Part shown: one piece after another, positions 44,287 to 52,797 of the stretch
Layout: each line of letters begins with the position of its first letter
Numbering within the stretch: position 1 is the stretch's first letter
Assembly: GCF_008040165.1 (NCBI RefSeq)
Contig: NZ_VRUR01000002.1
Location: 310,001 to 374,000 of the forward strand
DNA: 64,000 bases
Direction: 5' to 3'
Origin: Flagellimonas hymeniacidonis
GTDB taxonomy: Bacteria > Bacteroidota > Bacteroidia > Flavobacteriales > Flavobacteriaceae
The notes under the pieces: generated by a model
The model's database searches: none
Seen by the model: only the letters and a program-made list of their open reading frames with translations
Told to the model about the DNA's origin: nothing
Made by a program: the position numbers and the translations under genes

Positions 44287-45069
44287 ATGAAAATATATAT
44301 CATATTCATACTAGCCATATGCTCAAACTATGTAAATGCACAACAATCACTAGATACAATTTATGCCAATGAGAAAAAAAATGTTGCCTTATTTTTCCCC
44401 GAACCTATTCGCCAAGGGATTACTGGAACATCCAATTTTGTCTTTACTTATAACCGAGAAAAAGAACAGTATTTTGGATTGTTGCAAGCCACTCCAGGAG
44501 AAGAAAGTAATTTGTTGACTGTGATTAAAAATGGTCAGGTCTATTCTTATATTTTGAAATATAAAGAGCAGTTGCAAAAACTCAACTACTTTATAACTAC
44601 TAAAGAAAGTATAGGGAGTGAACGACCAGTGGTCTTAAAACAAAAGCAAATAGTTCGACCACCCGATAGAATAGACTATTTCAAAAAATTCAGTAATCAT
44701 TTGTTGAAATCAAATTCTGGTTCTATCGCAACCAAACGAAAAAAAGGTATCAAGTTGCAGTTGCAAGAGATGGTTTATAATGCTTCGGAAGTCTATTTGG
44801 TTCTAGAAATTAAGAATAAGTCCGAAATTAATTTTGAGATTGATTATTTAAACATCTATAAAGTAAACGGCAATAAAAAGCGTAAGGCTTCCTATCAGAA
44901 ACTGTTTATGAAAGCCGATTATACACATGAAATACCCAATACCATTAAAGTAGGGCAAACTAATAGATTTGTATATGTGCTACCAAAGTTTGTATTGGGT
45001 GATAATGAAAAGTTGATGATGGAAATGAGTGAAGAGAAAGGGAGTAGGAAAATAGTATTAGAAAATTAA
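44287..45069 (+). CDS. traN: Conjugation protein TraN (DUF4138/VirB9-like)
   Basis: The protein has 260 residues with a signal peptide (MKIYIIFILAICSNYVNAQQ). The strands VALFFPEPIRQGITGTSNFVFTYNRE and LQLQEMVYNASEVYLVLEIKNKSEINFEIDYLN are the DUF4138/TraN pattern; these proteins form the outer ring. It is the last gene of the operon and a strong terminator follows. Confidence 0.78.
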   Translation: MKIYIIFILAICSNYVNAQQSLDTIYANEKKNVALFFPEPIRQGITGTSNFVFTYNREKEQYFGLLQATPGEESNLLTVIKNGQVYSYILKYKEQLQKLNYFITTKESIGSERPVVLKQKQIVRPPDRIDYFKKFSNHLLKSNSGSIATKRKKGIKLQLQEMVYNASEVYLVLEIKNKSEINFEIDYLNIYKVNGNKKRKASYQKLFMKADYTHEIPNTIKVGQTNRFVYVLPKFVLGDNEKLMMEMSEEKGSRKIVLEN

Positions 45070-45072
45070 AAA

Positions 45073-45103
45073 AAAATGCTTTTGAATTTCTCAAAAGCAT
45101 TTT
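45073..45103. terminator. Terminator between traN and the integrase gene
   Basis: AAAATGCTTTTGA (45073-45085) pairs perfectly with TCAAAAGCATTTT (45091-45103), with a 5-nt loop and A/T runs on both sides. It serves both convergent genes. Confidence 0.8.
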
Positions 45104-45125
45104 CTATTTAAGCTACTATTTTTAA

Positions 45126-46385
45126 CTAGGTATTATGCGATATTCGAAGTTCATTTTTATCCAGAGCCTCTATTTTATTTCTTAACGCTTTCATATCCTC
45201 ACTTATTTTTCGTTCAACGACCCTAGCATAAACCTGAGTAGAAGCAATTTTTGAGTGTCCTAATAATTTTGAAACTGTCTCTATTGGAACACCATTGCTC
45301 AATGTGACAGTAGTGGCAAACGTATGTCGAGCCATATGAAACGTAAGATTCTTTTTTAGACCACAAGCTTCGGCAATTTCCTTTAAATACAGATTCACTT
45401 TTTCATTCGTAATTACCGGAAATAAAGTCCCCGTTATCTCGGTCATTGGATGGTTTTCGTATTTAATAAGCAATTCTTTTGACTTTCTAAGAAGTGGAAC
45501 TTTCACTGATGATTTAGTTTTTTGACGATTTGTGAATATCCAATCGTTCCCATCTATTCCTTTAAGAATATTATTACTTGTCAGGTTCATTATATCTATA
45601 TATGCAATTCCTGTATAGCAACTAAAGATGAACAAGTCTCGTACTCTTTCTAATCGAGCAATCGGAAAATTATAGGTTTCAATATTTGACAGTTCGTTTT
45701 CAGTTAAAAATGGTCGCTCTCTTTTTTCATAAGTTGGTTTCCATCTAACAAACGGGTCCCTTTCTATCCATTCAATATGATACCCTAGTGTTACAATTTT
45801 TCGAAATCTTTGTACATGTTTCATAACAGTGTTATTGCTCATAGCCTTATGGTGGCCCTTTGGCCAATACGTATGCAGAAAATTGGCAAAATCGCTTATA
45901 AATTTAAAGTTCAAATCCTTTAAGTAGATGTCAGAAGTCTTTAAAACATTGTTCAAATATCTATTGATATACCCTTCAGTTACTCCAAAGTTTCTTAGCG
46001 TACCTTTTGCTAATGTTTTTTGAGTCTTATTGTTATGATATTCGAGGAGATTTTGGAGTGTTTTTGAATTTCCTCCCTCGCCAAGGTAATTTGCCTTAAT
46101 CAATTTAGCAGTGATTAACTCCCTTTTAAATTTTAAGTCTTGATAACATTGAAAAAGCTGGGTTTGGACTTGTTTTAGATACTCGTTTATTTGTTTGGCT
46201 TCATTTGAAGTGCCTTTAGCTTTTTTCTTTTTAACATCCCAAAGTAGTAATGGAATTCTTCTTTTGAGGCTAATGTCAACTCTTTTACTATTTACAGTTA
46301 TTCGAGCGTAGAGAGGCGCTTCGTCACTAATAGCTTTAGATTTTTTGACTAAAAAAAGAATTGAAAAAGTGTTTTGTGTACGCAT
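45126..46385 (-). CDS. Tyrosine recombinase (phage-type integrase)
   Basis: The protein has 419 residues. It shows an arm-binding N-terminus (FSILFLVKKSKAISDEAPLYARITVNSKRVDISLKR), a SAM-like core-binding domain, and a catalytic domain with K (RQKTKSS), H-x-x-R (FHMARHTFATT), H (LLGHS) and the nucleophile Tyr (TQVYARV). The first catalytic Arg, usually in TGLR, reads TGIAYIDI, so it is absent, as known for IntDOT. It would integrate and excise the element; its start lies 34 nt inside the right direct repeat. Confidence 0.92.
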   Translation of the reverse strand: MRTQNTFSILFLVKKSKAISDEAPLYARITVNSKRVDISLKRRIPLLLWDVKKKKAKGTSNEAKQINEYLKQVQTQLFQCYQDLKFKRELITAKLIKANYLGEGGNSKTLQNLLEYHNNKTQKTLAKGTLRNFGVTEGYINRYLNNVLKTSDIYLKDLNFKFISDFANFLHTYWPKGHHKAMSNNTVMKHVQRFRKIVTLGYHIEWIERDPFVRWKPTYEKRERPFLTENELSNIETYNFPIARLERVRDLFIFSCYTGIAYIDIMNLTSNNILKGIDGNDWIFTNRQKTKSSVKVPLLRKSKELLIKYENHPMTEITGTLFPVITNEKVNLYLKEIAEACGLKKNLTFHMARHTFATTVTLSNGVPIETVSKLLGHSKIASTQVYARVVERKISEDMKALRNKIEALDKNELRISHNT

Positions 46386-46418
46386 AGTTGTCGTCTTTAA
46401 ATTATTAAATATTTATCG

Positions 46419-46435
46419 AGACGAAAGTCAAATCA
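46419..46435 (+). repeat. Right 17-nt direct repeat (candidate attR)
   Basis: AGACGAAAGTCAAATCA, identical to 31610-31626. A 13-nt partial copy (AAAGTCAAATCAA) recurs at 46519-46531, so these may also include integrase arm-type binding sites. Confidence 0.6.
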
Positions 46436-46464
46436 ACTATTCTAATTCAATAAACCAATTTGAT

Positions 46465-46518
46465 AAAATGTGACCTAAGGTCACATTTTTAAAAAAGGTA
46501 CCTTTTAAGGTCACATTT
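46465..46518. repeat. 25-bp palindrome plus a third half-site between integrase and tRNA-Arg
   Basis: AAAATGTGACCT (46465-46476), one A, then its exact reverse complement AGGTCACATTTT (46478-46489). A further half-site AAGGTCACATTT follows at 46507-46518. The GTGACCT core also occurs at the tRNA 3' end (46619-46625). This could be a recombinase/regulator-binding array or a remnant of older insertions at the tRNA. Confidence 0.5.
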
Positions 46519-46561
46519 AAAGTCAAATCAATTCAAATCTTATGTACTCCTAAAAACTTGA

Positions 46562-46595
46562 AAACCATGTAAATCATAAGACTTACATGGTTTTG
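46562..46595 (-). terminator. tRNA-Arg terminator
   Basis: AAAACCATGTAA (46562-46573) pairs with TTACATGGTTTT (46584-46595), a 12-bp stem 24 nt after the tRNA 3' end. Confidence 0.65.
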
Positions 46596-46619
46596 TTACT
46601 AATTTGCATTAGTTTTAGT

Positions 46620-46692
46620 GACCTCGACAGGATTCAAACCTGTAACCTTCTGAGCCGTAATCAGATGCGCTATTCAGTTGCGCCACGAGGCC
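46620..46692 (-). tRNA. tRNA-Arg(ACG)
   Basis: The minus strand folds as a full cloverleaf of 73 nt. The acceptor GGCCTCG pairs with CGAGGTC (one G-T), the anticodon stem TCTGA/TCAGA encloses loop TTACGGC with anticodon ACG, and the T-arm reads ACAGGTTTGAATCCTGT. CCA is not encoded. The integrase gene lies on its 3' side, but I found no copy of the tRNA end at the far side of the element. Confidence 0.95.
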
Positions 46693-46706
46693 TTTTTAAT
46701 GGGGTG

Positions 46707-46737
46707 CAAATATATTTCTTTTTAAATTTACGACAAA
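46707..46737 (-). promoter_or_regulatory. Promoter of tRNA-Arg
   Basis: On the minus strand TTTG (46737-46734), a 19-nt spacer, then TATATTTG (46714-46707): an exact match to the Bacteroidetes -33 TTTG / -7 TAnnTTTG promoter. The tRNA starts 14 nt after it. Confidence 0.75.
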
Positions 46738-46755
46738 ACCTCATAACCAAAAATA

Positions 46756-47268
46756 ATGGATTTTGAACCCTACATTCGTGATATAGAAAACTTTCCAAAA
46801 CCCGGAGTTGTTTTTAAGGATATCACCCCCCTTTTAAAAGATGCCAAAGCACTTACAGCTGCTTGCCAAACCCTTTGTGATATGATTGTAAAACATGATA
46901 TAGATAAAGTTGTGGGTGTGGACAGCAGGGGTTTTATTTTTGCCCCCTTAATTGCCTCAAAATTGAATGCTGGTTTTGTTCCAGTACGTAAAAAAGGGAA
47001 ACTGCCCTATACAACCATTTCCGAATCATATGAACTGGAATACGGCGAGGATACACTTGAAATCCATACAGATGCCATACAAAAAGGTGAAAAGGTGTTG
47101 GTACACGATGATGTATTGGCAACTGGAGGAACTGCAAGTGCAGTTTGCAAACTGGTAGAGAAATTAGGTGGAGAGGTAGTACAGTGTAATTTTTTAATTC
47201 ACCTTACTTTTTTAAATGGGTCAAATAAGCTGAATGGGTATGATATAAAAGCGCTGCTTGAGTATTAG
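46756..47268 (+). CDS. apt: Adenine phosphoribosyltransferase
   Basis: The protein has 170 residues, the usual length. It converts adenine and PRPP to AMP in purine salvage. Visible motifs are FPKPGVVFKDITPLL, VVGVDSRGFIFAPLIA, VPVRKKGKLPYTT and the PRPP loop VLVHDDVLATGGTA. Stands alone. Confidence 0.96.
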   Translation: MDFEPYIRDIENFPKPGVVFKDITPLLKDAKALTAACQTLCDMIVKHDIDKVVGVDSRGFIFAPLIASKLNAGFVPVRKKGKLPYTTISESYELEYGEDTLEIHTDAIQKGEKVLVHDDVLATGGTASAVCKLVEKLGGEVVQCNFLIHLTFLNGSNKLNGYDIKALLEY

Positions 47269-47456
47269 TCCAAGGCTTTTATAGTAACAAAATAGCGCCA
47301 ACCAATAATGGCTAATTGAAATTTAGATGCTTTTGACAAGTCTAACCCTTTTTTAGAGTAAGAGGGGAGGATAGCTTTGTTGATTTTGGCCAATAATTTG
47401 TAGAACATGGGTTAAGGTGTTGGTAAAGACAAAGATAACCAAGTTTCTTAAAGCAT

Positions 47457-47485
47457 AAAAAGGGCCGCTATAAACGGCCCTTTTT
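47457..47485. terminator. Bidirectional terminator
   Basis: AAAAAGGGCCG (47457-47467) pairs with CGGCCCTTTTT (47475-47485) around a 7-nt loop, between convergent apt and DUF885 genes. The 180 bp from apt to here show no gene. Confidence 0.88.
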
Positions 47486-47490
47486 AATAA

Positions 47491-49272
47491 CTAACTGTTT
47501 TCTTTAATCCAATTATCTATTTTACTCTCTAACAATGCCAGAGGAACGCAGCCCGTTTCTAAAACTTGGTTATGAAATTGGCGAACGTCAAAATTGTCTC
47601 CTAAAGCAGTTTTTGCCTTTTCTCGTAATTCTATGATCTTCAACTGGCCAATTTTATAGGATAATGCTTGTCCAGGATTTGCCATATAGCGTTCAATTTC
47701 TGAAACGATACTAGCCTCAGATTCTGCTTCATTATCCAAGGAATATTGAATGGCTTCCTCACGTGTCCATTCTTTGGAATGCAAACCAGTATCCACGACA
47801 AGACGTACCGCTCTGTGCATTTCAGCCCCAAGCATACCAAAAAGCTGGTAGGGATCTGTATACAGCCCTAACTCAGTGCCTAAAGATTCACTATATAGTG
47901 CCCATCCTTCGCCATAGCCACTATACCAAAGTGTTTTTCTAAACTTTGGAAGCTCATCGCTTTCCTGTGTCAATGAGATTTGATAGTGATGCCCTGGAAT
48001 AGCCTCGTGAAGAAACAAAGATTCATCTGAATACACATTATATTTTGATACCTCTGGAATGGGAGTATAAAAAATACCAGGACGTGTGCCATCTAAAGAA
48101 CCGGGATTGTATTCCGCACTTGCAGACTTTTCCCGAAATGCTTCTGTACGACGGACTTCAAATGGTGTTTTTGGTTTTACATCAAATAGTTTTTCTATCT
48201 GAGGCTTCATGCGGTCATGAATGGCATTGAAGTTATCAATAACCTGCTGCGGATCTGAATATGGCATCAACTCTTTGTTATTGCGCACAAAATCAAAAAA
48301 AGCTTTCAAATCTCCTTCAAAACCTACCTGTTCTTTAATTTTTTCCATTTCGGAACGAATCCGTGCCACTTCGCTCAGACCCAAATCATGAATCTCAGCA
48401 GCGGTCATGTTGGTCGTGGTATACTTTTTTATTTGATGTGCATAATATGCATCACCATCAGGTTCTCCTTGTATTCCACTAGATTCACGCCCTGCTTTTG
48501 AATATTCATCACTCATGAAATCATGCAACTTTTGGTAGGCAGGAATTACCTTATTATTCACCATACTCTTATATGCTTCGGCCAAAGTAGCTTTTTCATC
48601 TTCAGTGAAACTGTCTGGAAGGTTTTTTATGGGTTGATAAAAGAGATGTTTATCTAAGTCCGTTGCCGTAAGGGATTGTAATTGTGGCAATACTTTTTTG
48701 ATTAAAGATTTTGGAAGAACATGGCCTTTGGCCATTCCCTCTCTCATTTTTTCTTCCGCACTGGACATCCACTCCAAATAGCCATCCACTCTTTTCATCC
48801 AGTTTTCATAATCCTCAACGGTTGCAAAAGGTTGTGCGCTGGAACCACTGGCCAGTTGTCCCATAAATAGGTTAGGGGACCACATTTGATCAATCGGGGT
48901 AAGATTTGCATTAAAGTTGAACTCATTTAAGTTGATATCGCATTCCCAGGCCAAAATAGCCTTGCTCATTTGCTCACTTTTGGTAAGACTCTCATCTGAA
49001 AAAGTTGCTAGCTTATTTTTATAATTTTCAAAGTGGGCTTTTGATTTTGCAGCAAACTCATCAGAAAGAAAATTCGTAAAAACATCATCATAACGATGAT
49101 CACCAGCAGTTGTAGCATTTAATGGATTCAATTTCAATCCATCTTCATAATAATTGTCCAATAAAGCTGCAAAATCTGCACTAACATTAGAGGATTCTTC
49201 TTTTTTAGGTTCCTGTTTACAGGAATGCAAAGCAGTAATCGTAAGAAGTAAAAGTGTTATTTTTTTCATCAA
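47491..49272 (-). CDS. DUF885-family metallopeptidase-like lipoprotein
   Basis: The protein has 593 residues and a lipobox (LLLTITALHSC). The hallmark HEAIPGHH (within ESLFLHEAIPGHHYQ) and the downstream GYGEGWALYSE give H-E-x-x-x-x-H-H plus a glutamate, compatible with a zinc site. Family members are poorly characterised; peptidase activity is inferred. It is monocistronic. Confidence 0.85.
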   Translation of the reverse strand: MMKKITLLLLTITALHSCKQEPKKEESSNVSADFAALLDNYYEDGLKLNPLNATTAGDHRYDDVFTNFLSDEFAAKSKAHFENYKNKLATFSDESLTKSEQMSKAILAWECDINLNEFNFNANLTPIDQMWSPNLFMGQLASGSSAQPFATVEDYENWMKRVDGYLEWMSSAEEKMREGMAKGHVLPKSLIKKVLPQLQSLTATDLDKHLFYQPIKNLPDSFTEDEKATLAEAYKSMVNNKVIPAYQKLHDFMSDEYSKAGRESSGIQGEPDGDAYYAHQIKKYTTTNMTAAEIHDLGLSEVARIRSEMEKIKEQVGFEGDLKAFFDFVRNNKELMPYSDPQQVIDNFNAIHDRMKPQIEKLFDVKPKTPFEVRRTEAFREKSASAEYNPGSLDGTRPGIFYTPIPEVSKYNVYSDESLFLHEAIPGHHYQISLTQESDELPKFRKTLWYSGYGEGWALYSESLGTELGLYTDPYQLFGMLGAEMHRAVRLVVDTGLHSKEWTREEAIQYSLDNEAESEASIVSEIERYMANPGQALSYKIGQLKIIELREKAKTALGDNFDVRQFHNQVLETGCVPLALLESKIDNWIKENS

Positions 49273-49581
49273 TTTAGACAGGATTTGTTATAAAAATGTA
49301 AAATAGGCATATCAAATAAAATGTGAACACATCGAATTGCTAAAGTTTTCTAAAAAAGAGTCCAAGCAAGACGGGGTTTTGAATTAAAGGCCCACTATCA
49401 ATCCTTGATTTATTCTTTTAAAGTTTAAGTGATTTTAGAATAGCAGAGCCAATAAAGTCCGCATGGAAATTTTCACTCAACAGAACTCTAGGTACACTCA
49501 TTCAAAGACGAATCAGACTCGATATTCATTTTTTGAACGGATTACCTTGTCTAGATTCAACAAAAATTAAAACTTTTAAAG
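49273..49581. other. 309-bp divergent intergenic region
   Basis: It separates the DUF885 gene from the next plus-strand gene. It is AT-rich; I see no hairpin, RNA or reading frame that I can support. Confidence 0.5.
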
Positions 49582-50883
49582 ATGAAGACAACATTGAAAT
49601 TTCTATTGGTACCCGTCTTGGCGATGGTGGGGATAGTATTTTATATTGCACTAACAGCCTCTAAGCCAAAGAGAACGATACAACCAGAAAAGGGTTGTGT
49701 ATTTATGACTGTCATGGGCGAACAATCGTCCAAAGGATTTGATCGATTTAGATCTGATGAGAACATACAATTAGCTGTTCGAGATGGGCTTCAATGGTTG
49801 TCCAAGGCCCAGTTGCCCAGTGGTGGGTATGGAGCGGGAAGCCATTCAGCGCAACATATTAGAGACCCCCATGCTGTAAAGGGCGACCCGGCTACTACTG
49901 CCATAGTGGGGATGGCTTTGTTAAGGAGTGGCACAACTCTGGAAAAAGGAATTCATGCACAAAACCTTAAAAAGGCACTAGACTATATACTGAAGACTAT
50001 TGAAAGTGCAGCTAATGATGACCCGTTTATCACAGAAGTGAGAAACACTCAAATACAATCGAAACTAGGTCAAAATATTGATGCTGTTTTAGCAGCCCAG
50101 TTCCTTTCCAATGTTCTGGATAGGGATTTGAAAGGAATGGACCGAAAAAGAATTGCACGTTGTTTGGATATCTGTATTGCCCGAATTCAAGATGGGACCG
50201 ATGAACATGGAAAACAAAGGGGAGCTGGTTGGGCCGGAGTCTTACAAAGTGGAATGGCCAATAGTGCTTTGGAATCTGCCCAAGCCGTTGGTGTTGAGGT
50301 TGACGAAGTGGTTTTGGAAAGATCCAAAAAGTATCAGAAACAGAATTATAATGAAGAAGATGGTTCGGTTAAAACAGATGAAGGGGCTGGGATCATACTA
50401 TATGCGGTGAGTGGAAGTGTTAGGGCAAGTGCTAAAGAAGCTCGGAAAGCCAAAGCAGATATAAAGAAAGCCAAAGCTGAAGGTAAGATAGCTCAGGATG
50501 CAGAAGTAAATGCGGAGACGCTTGAAGAAATAGGATATGTGCGTGGAGATGCCCAGAAATATGGAACCGCCTATAAAGTATACGAATCTGCAAAGAAAAC
50601 GGCTCAACGTGATGATGTGCTGGATGGTTTTGGAAACAATGGAGGAGAAGAATTCTTAAGTTATTTGCAAACTGGTGAGTCGATGTTGGTGAGCAAGGAT
50701 GAGGACTGGAAAAATTGGTATGACGATATGAGCGGGCGTATTCTAAAAATTCAAAATGAGGATGGTAGTTGGAATGGCCATCATTGTATTACCAGTCCTG
50801 TTTTTTGTACAGCTACAAGCCTACTTTTATTAACTGTAGAGGAAGACATTACTTTTTTGCAAAAAATTGGAGCCGAAGAATAA
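49582..50883 (+). CDS. Membrane-anchored protein with terpenoid-cyclase/prenyltransferase-like repeats
   Basis: The protein has 433 residues. An N-terminal helix (FLLVPVLAMVGIVFYIALTAS) anchors or exports it. Repeat-like segments LQWLSKAQLPSGGYG and IQNEDGSWNGHHCITSPVFCTATSLLLL carry the Gln-x-x-Asp/Ser-Gly-x-x-Gly turns of the alpha/alpha-toroid in squalene cyclases and prenyltransferases. No DXDD or DCTAE catalytic motif is visible, so it is probably a structural relative. A basic, Ala/Lys-rich insert (EARKAKADIKKAKAEGK) lies in mid-protein. Function unknown. Confidence 0.6.
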   Translation: MKTTLKFLLVPVLAMVGIVFYIALTASKPKRTIQPEKGCVFMTVMGEQSSKGFDRFRSDENIQLAVRDGLQWLSKAQLPSGGYGAGSHSAQHIRDPHAVKGDPATTAIVGMALLRSGTTLEKGIHAQNLKKALDYILKTIESAANDDPFITEVRNTQIQSKLGQNIDAVLAAQFLSNVLDRDLKGMDRKRIARCLDICIARIQDGTDEHGKQRGAGWAGVLQSGMANSALESAQAVGVEVDEVVLERSKKYQKQNYNEEDGSVKTDEGAGIILYAVSGSVRASAKEARKAKADIKKAKAEGKIAQDAEVNAETLEEIGYVRGDAQKYGTAYKVYESAKKTAQRDDVLDGFGNNGGEEFLSYLQTGESMLVSKDEDWKNWYDDMSGRILKIQNEDGSWNGHHCITSPVFCTATSLLLLTVEEDITFLQKIGAEE

Positions 50884-50903
50884 ACAACAACTTTATAAAG
50901 TTT

Positions 50904-50930
50904 AAAAGCCCGGTCTTTGGCCGGGCTTTT
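50904..50930. terminator. Bidirectional terminator
   Basis: AAAAGCCCGG (50904-50913) pairs with CCGGGCTTTT (50921-50930), 7-nt loop, between convergent genes. Confidence 0.88.
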
Positions 50931-50937
50931 CCTTTGG

Positions 50938-52275
50938 TTATTTATTGGTATTCTTCTCAATCATTTTTTTGGCAAGTTCAGCACCAATGAGTGATTGAAG
51001 TAGGTTGCTGTTATTTTGCTTTTGGTCACCACCTTCAATAAATATTTCGGGTAGCCTAAGCTCCTTCAGTTCACGTGCTACGCCTACAGAGGTTTTATAG
51101 TCCCATTCTGCTCGCTCTTGAGGCGTTAAACCGGCACTAACCAATTTTGCATTTTGATAGGATTCTGCATCAGCGGCTACTTTTTTACTCAATGCCTTGA
51201 ACTTCTCCACTTCAAATTGCTTTTTCTCCTTAACAAGGTTAAATTCTGCAACTTTGGCCTCGGTTTCAGCCGCAATGGTCTTCTGTATCTGCTCTTTCTC
51301 TAAACGAGCTCTTTCCGTGGCTTTGTCAGCCTCACCACGAGCCTTTTCTTTTTGAGCCCTATAGAATTCTCTTTCGGCTTGTTGTTTTTCTAATTGGGTC
51401 TGCGCTACTTCTTCTTTTTGTAATTGCAATCGCTTGTCAAAGGTACTTTCCCAATCAATTTCAGTTACAACGGCTTGTATCACGGTTAACCCATAGGCTT
51501 TAAGCGAGTTGCCTTTTTCGCGAACAGGTTCGCCATTTCTAATTTGAATTCGAAACCGTTTATGTTTGGTCTCTTTATTCACTATCGTTCTAACAGTGCT
51601 GCTATCACCAATGATTTCGCGAGTTTGATTATCTGCATACTCCTCCAATACATACATTCCGTTTTCCAGTTGATCTTTAAAATAACGGTCAAAGTCCGAA
51701 GCTTGACCAGAGATGTAATCCTGGGCGTCCATAAGTTTGCAGGTGTTTTTTATGGATTGATCAATATTGGGGATGATCCTAGATCGTATCATGTTTTTTT
51801 CCGTTTTATTACGGTCTGCAACGGATAAAAACTGTGATTCATCTTCGGTGTTTATACTTATGACCACAGAAGTGGCTATTCTGGCTTTTACCGCATCACT
51901 AAAGGCCCAATATTTAGCGGCATCCACGTTGGCGTACTCGCTTTGCTCGCCCAGATCTCCTTCATTGTTAGGAATTACATATTTAATGGGCAACTCAAAC
52001 TGAATAGGAATTAGCCTTCCCCACATTTTAGTGTGTATTCCCTGTCTAAAAACTGCTTTCTGCCCGCCCCACGGATACTGTACCGCATAAGCAGTACCAG
52101 GTTCTGCATAAAAGAAAGTTCCAGTTACAATGCTAAGTACGATTCCCATACCTATTATTTGAAGGCTTCGCTTTGTAGAAAACCATTGCAATAATTTTGC
52201 ATTTTTAAAAAGTGGTTTTGTAACCAGTGTAACAATTCCTAATAGTATAATCAGTATTCCAAATAAAGTAATCAT
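50938..52275 (-). CDS. SPFH/Band 7 (prohibitin-like) membrane protein
   Basis: The protein has 445 residues: two N-terminal hydrophobic segments (MITLFGILIILLGIVTLV; IIGMGIVLSIVTGTFFYA), an SPFH domain (about 60-300), and a charged coiled coil (EKQQAEREFYRAQKEKARGEADKATERARLEKEQIQKTIAAE). SPFH proteins form large membrane-bound cages that influence proteases and lipid microdomains. No protease gene is adjacent. Confidence 0.85.
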   Translation of the reverse strand: MITLFGILIILLGIVTLVTKPLFKNAKLLQWFSTKRSLQIIGMGIVLSIVTGTFFYAEPGTAYAVQYPWGGQKAVFRQGIHTKMWGRLIPIQFELPIKYVIPNNEGDLGEQSEYANVDAAKYWAFSDAVKARIATSVVISINTEDESQFLSVADRNKTEKNMIRSRIIPNIDQSIKNTCKLMDAQDYISGQASDFDRYFKDQLENGMYVLEEYADNQTREIIGDSSTVRTIVNKETKHKRFRIQIRNGEPVREKGNSLKAYGLTVIQAVVTEIDWESTFDKRLQLQKEEVAQTQLEKQQAEREFYRAQKEKARGEADKATERARLEKEQIQKTIAAETEAKVAEFNLVKEKKQFEVEKFKALSKKVAADAESYQNAKLVSAGLTPQERAEWDYKTSVGVARELKELRLPEIFIEGGDQKQNNSNLLQSLIGAELAKKMIEKNTNK

Positions 52276-52797
52276 AGTGATTGGTTTTAAAGGTTAAACA
52301 AAAATGAACTCGATGAGTTGTATAAGCAACATTACCATAAACTTGACTATTGTAATCATTGTGTTGATTGATTTTTAGTGTTAAAAAATTGTTGTGAACC
52401 AGTTACATTTTTTAATATAAAATGAGAATTATCATGTCTCCAAATTTTTGGAGCAGAATCAATACAATTGAATACAAGATTGTAGGTTTAAAAATGAGAT
52501 AGCATTTAGAATTTATGTGACCTTCTTGATGTAAGTATTAAATTGAAAGATAAAAAGTACATTTAGGTAATAAAATATAATAAATGTAGAGGTGTTTTTG
52601 GTTCAATTTTGAAAACCAAGGGGCTTTTCGTTTAAAAAATGACTGATTTTGGTGATTTCGTTTCGTGGGCTGAAAACCGAAATCAATTTTCAGTAATATT
52701 TTTTTGGAAGAATTTGAATGATTTTTACACTGTATATTTTTTTCACTTCAAATGTTTCGAGGAATAAATCTTCATCTATATTTACACCAAAATCTAA
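52276..52797. other. 522-bp intergenic region with a short palindrome
   Basis: AT-rich divergent region. CTCCAAA (52438-52444) and TTTGGAG (52447-52453) form a 7-bp inverted repeat with a 2-nt centre, possibly an operator. No gene or RNA can be supported. Confidence 0.4.

Larger units (their letters stand above)
31610..46435. mobile_element. Putative integrated conjugative-type element (about 14.8 kb)
   Basis: The segment is bounded by exact 17-nt direct repeats (31610-31626 and 46419-46435). An excisionase-like gene lies just inside the left repeat and a tyrosine recombinase just inside the right. In an excised circle these two genes would diverge from a single repeat copy, the usual attP layout. 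Inside are a replication-type gene pair, a cargo pair (unknown protein plus SMC-like ATPase), an amidase and a compact type IV secretion operon. No relaxase, coupling ATPase, TraH, TraL, TraO, TraP or TraQ is visible, so self-transfer is doubtful without help. Limits are inferred. Confidence 0.65.

Noticed and set aside
46620..46692. tRNA-Arg as the insertion site of the element
   Set aside because: I looked for a second copy of the tRNA 3' end in the ppsA-rteC and rteC-xis gaps and found none; the 17-nt repeats give a better fit.
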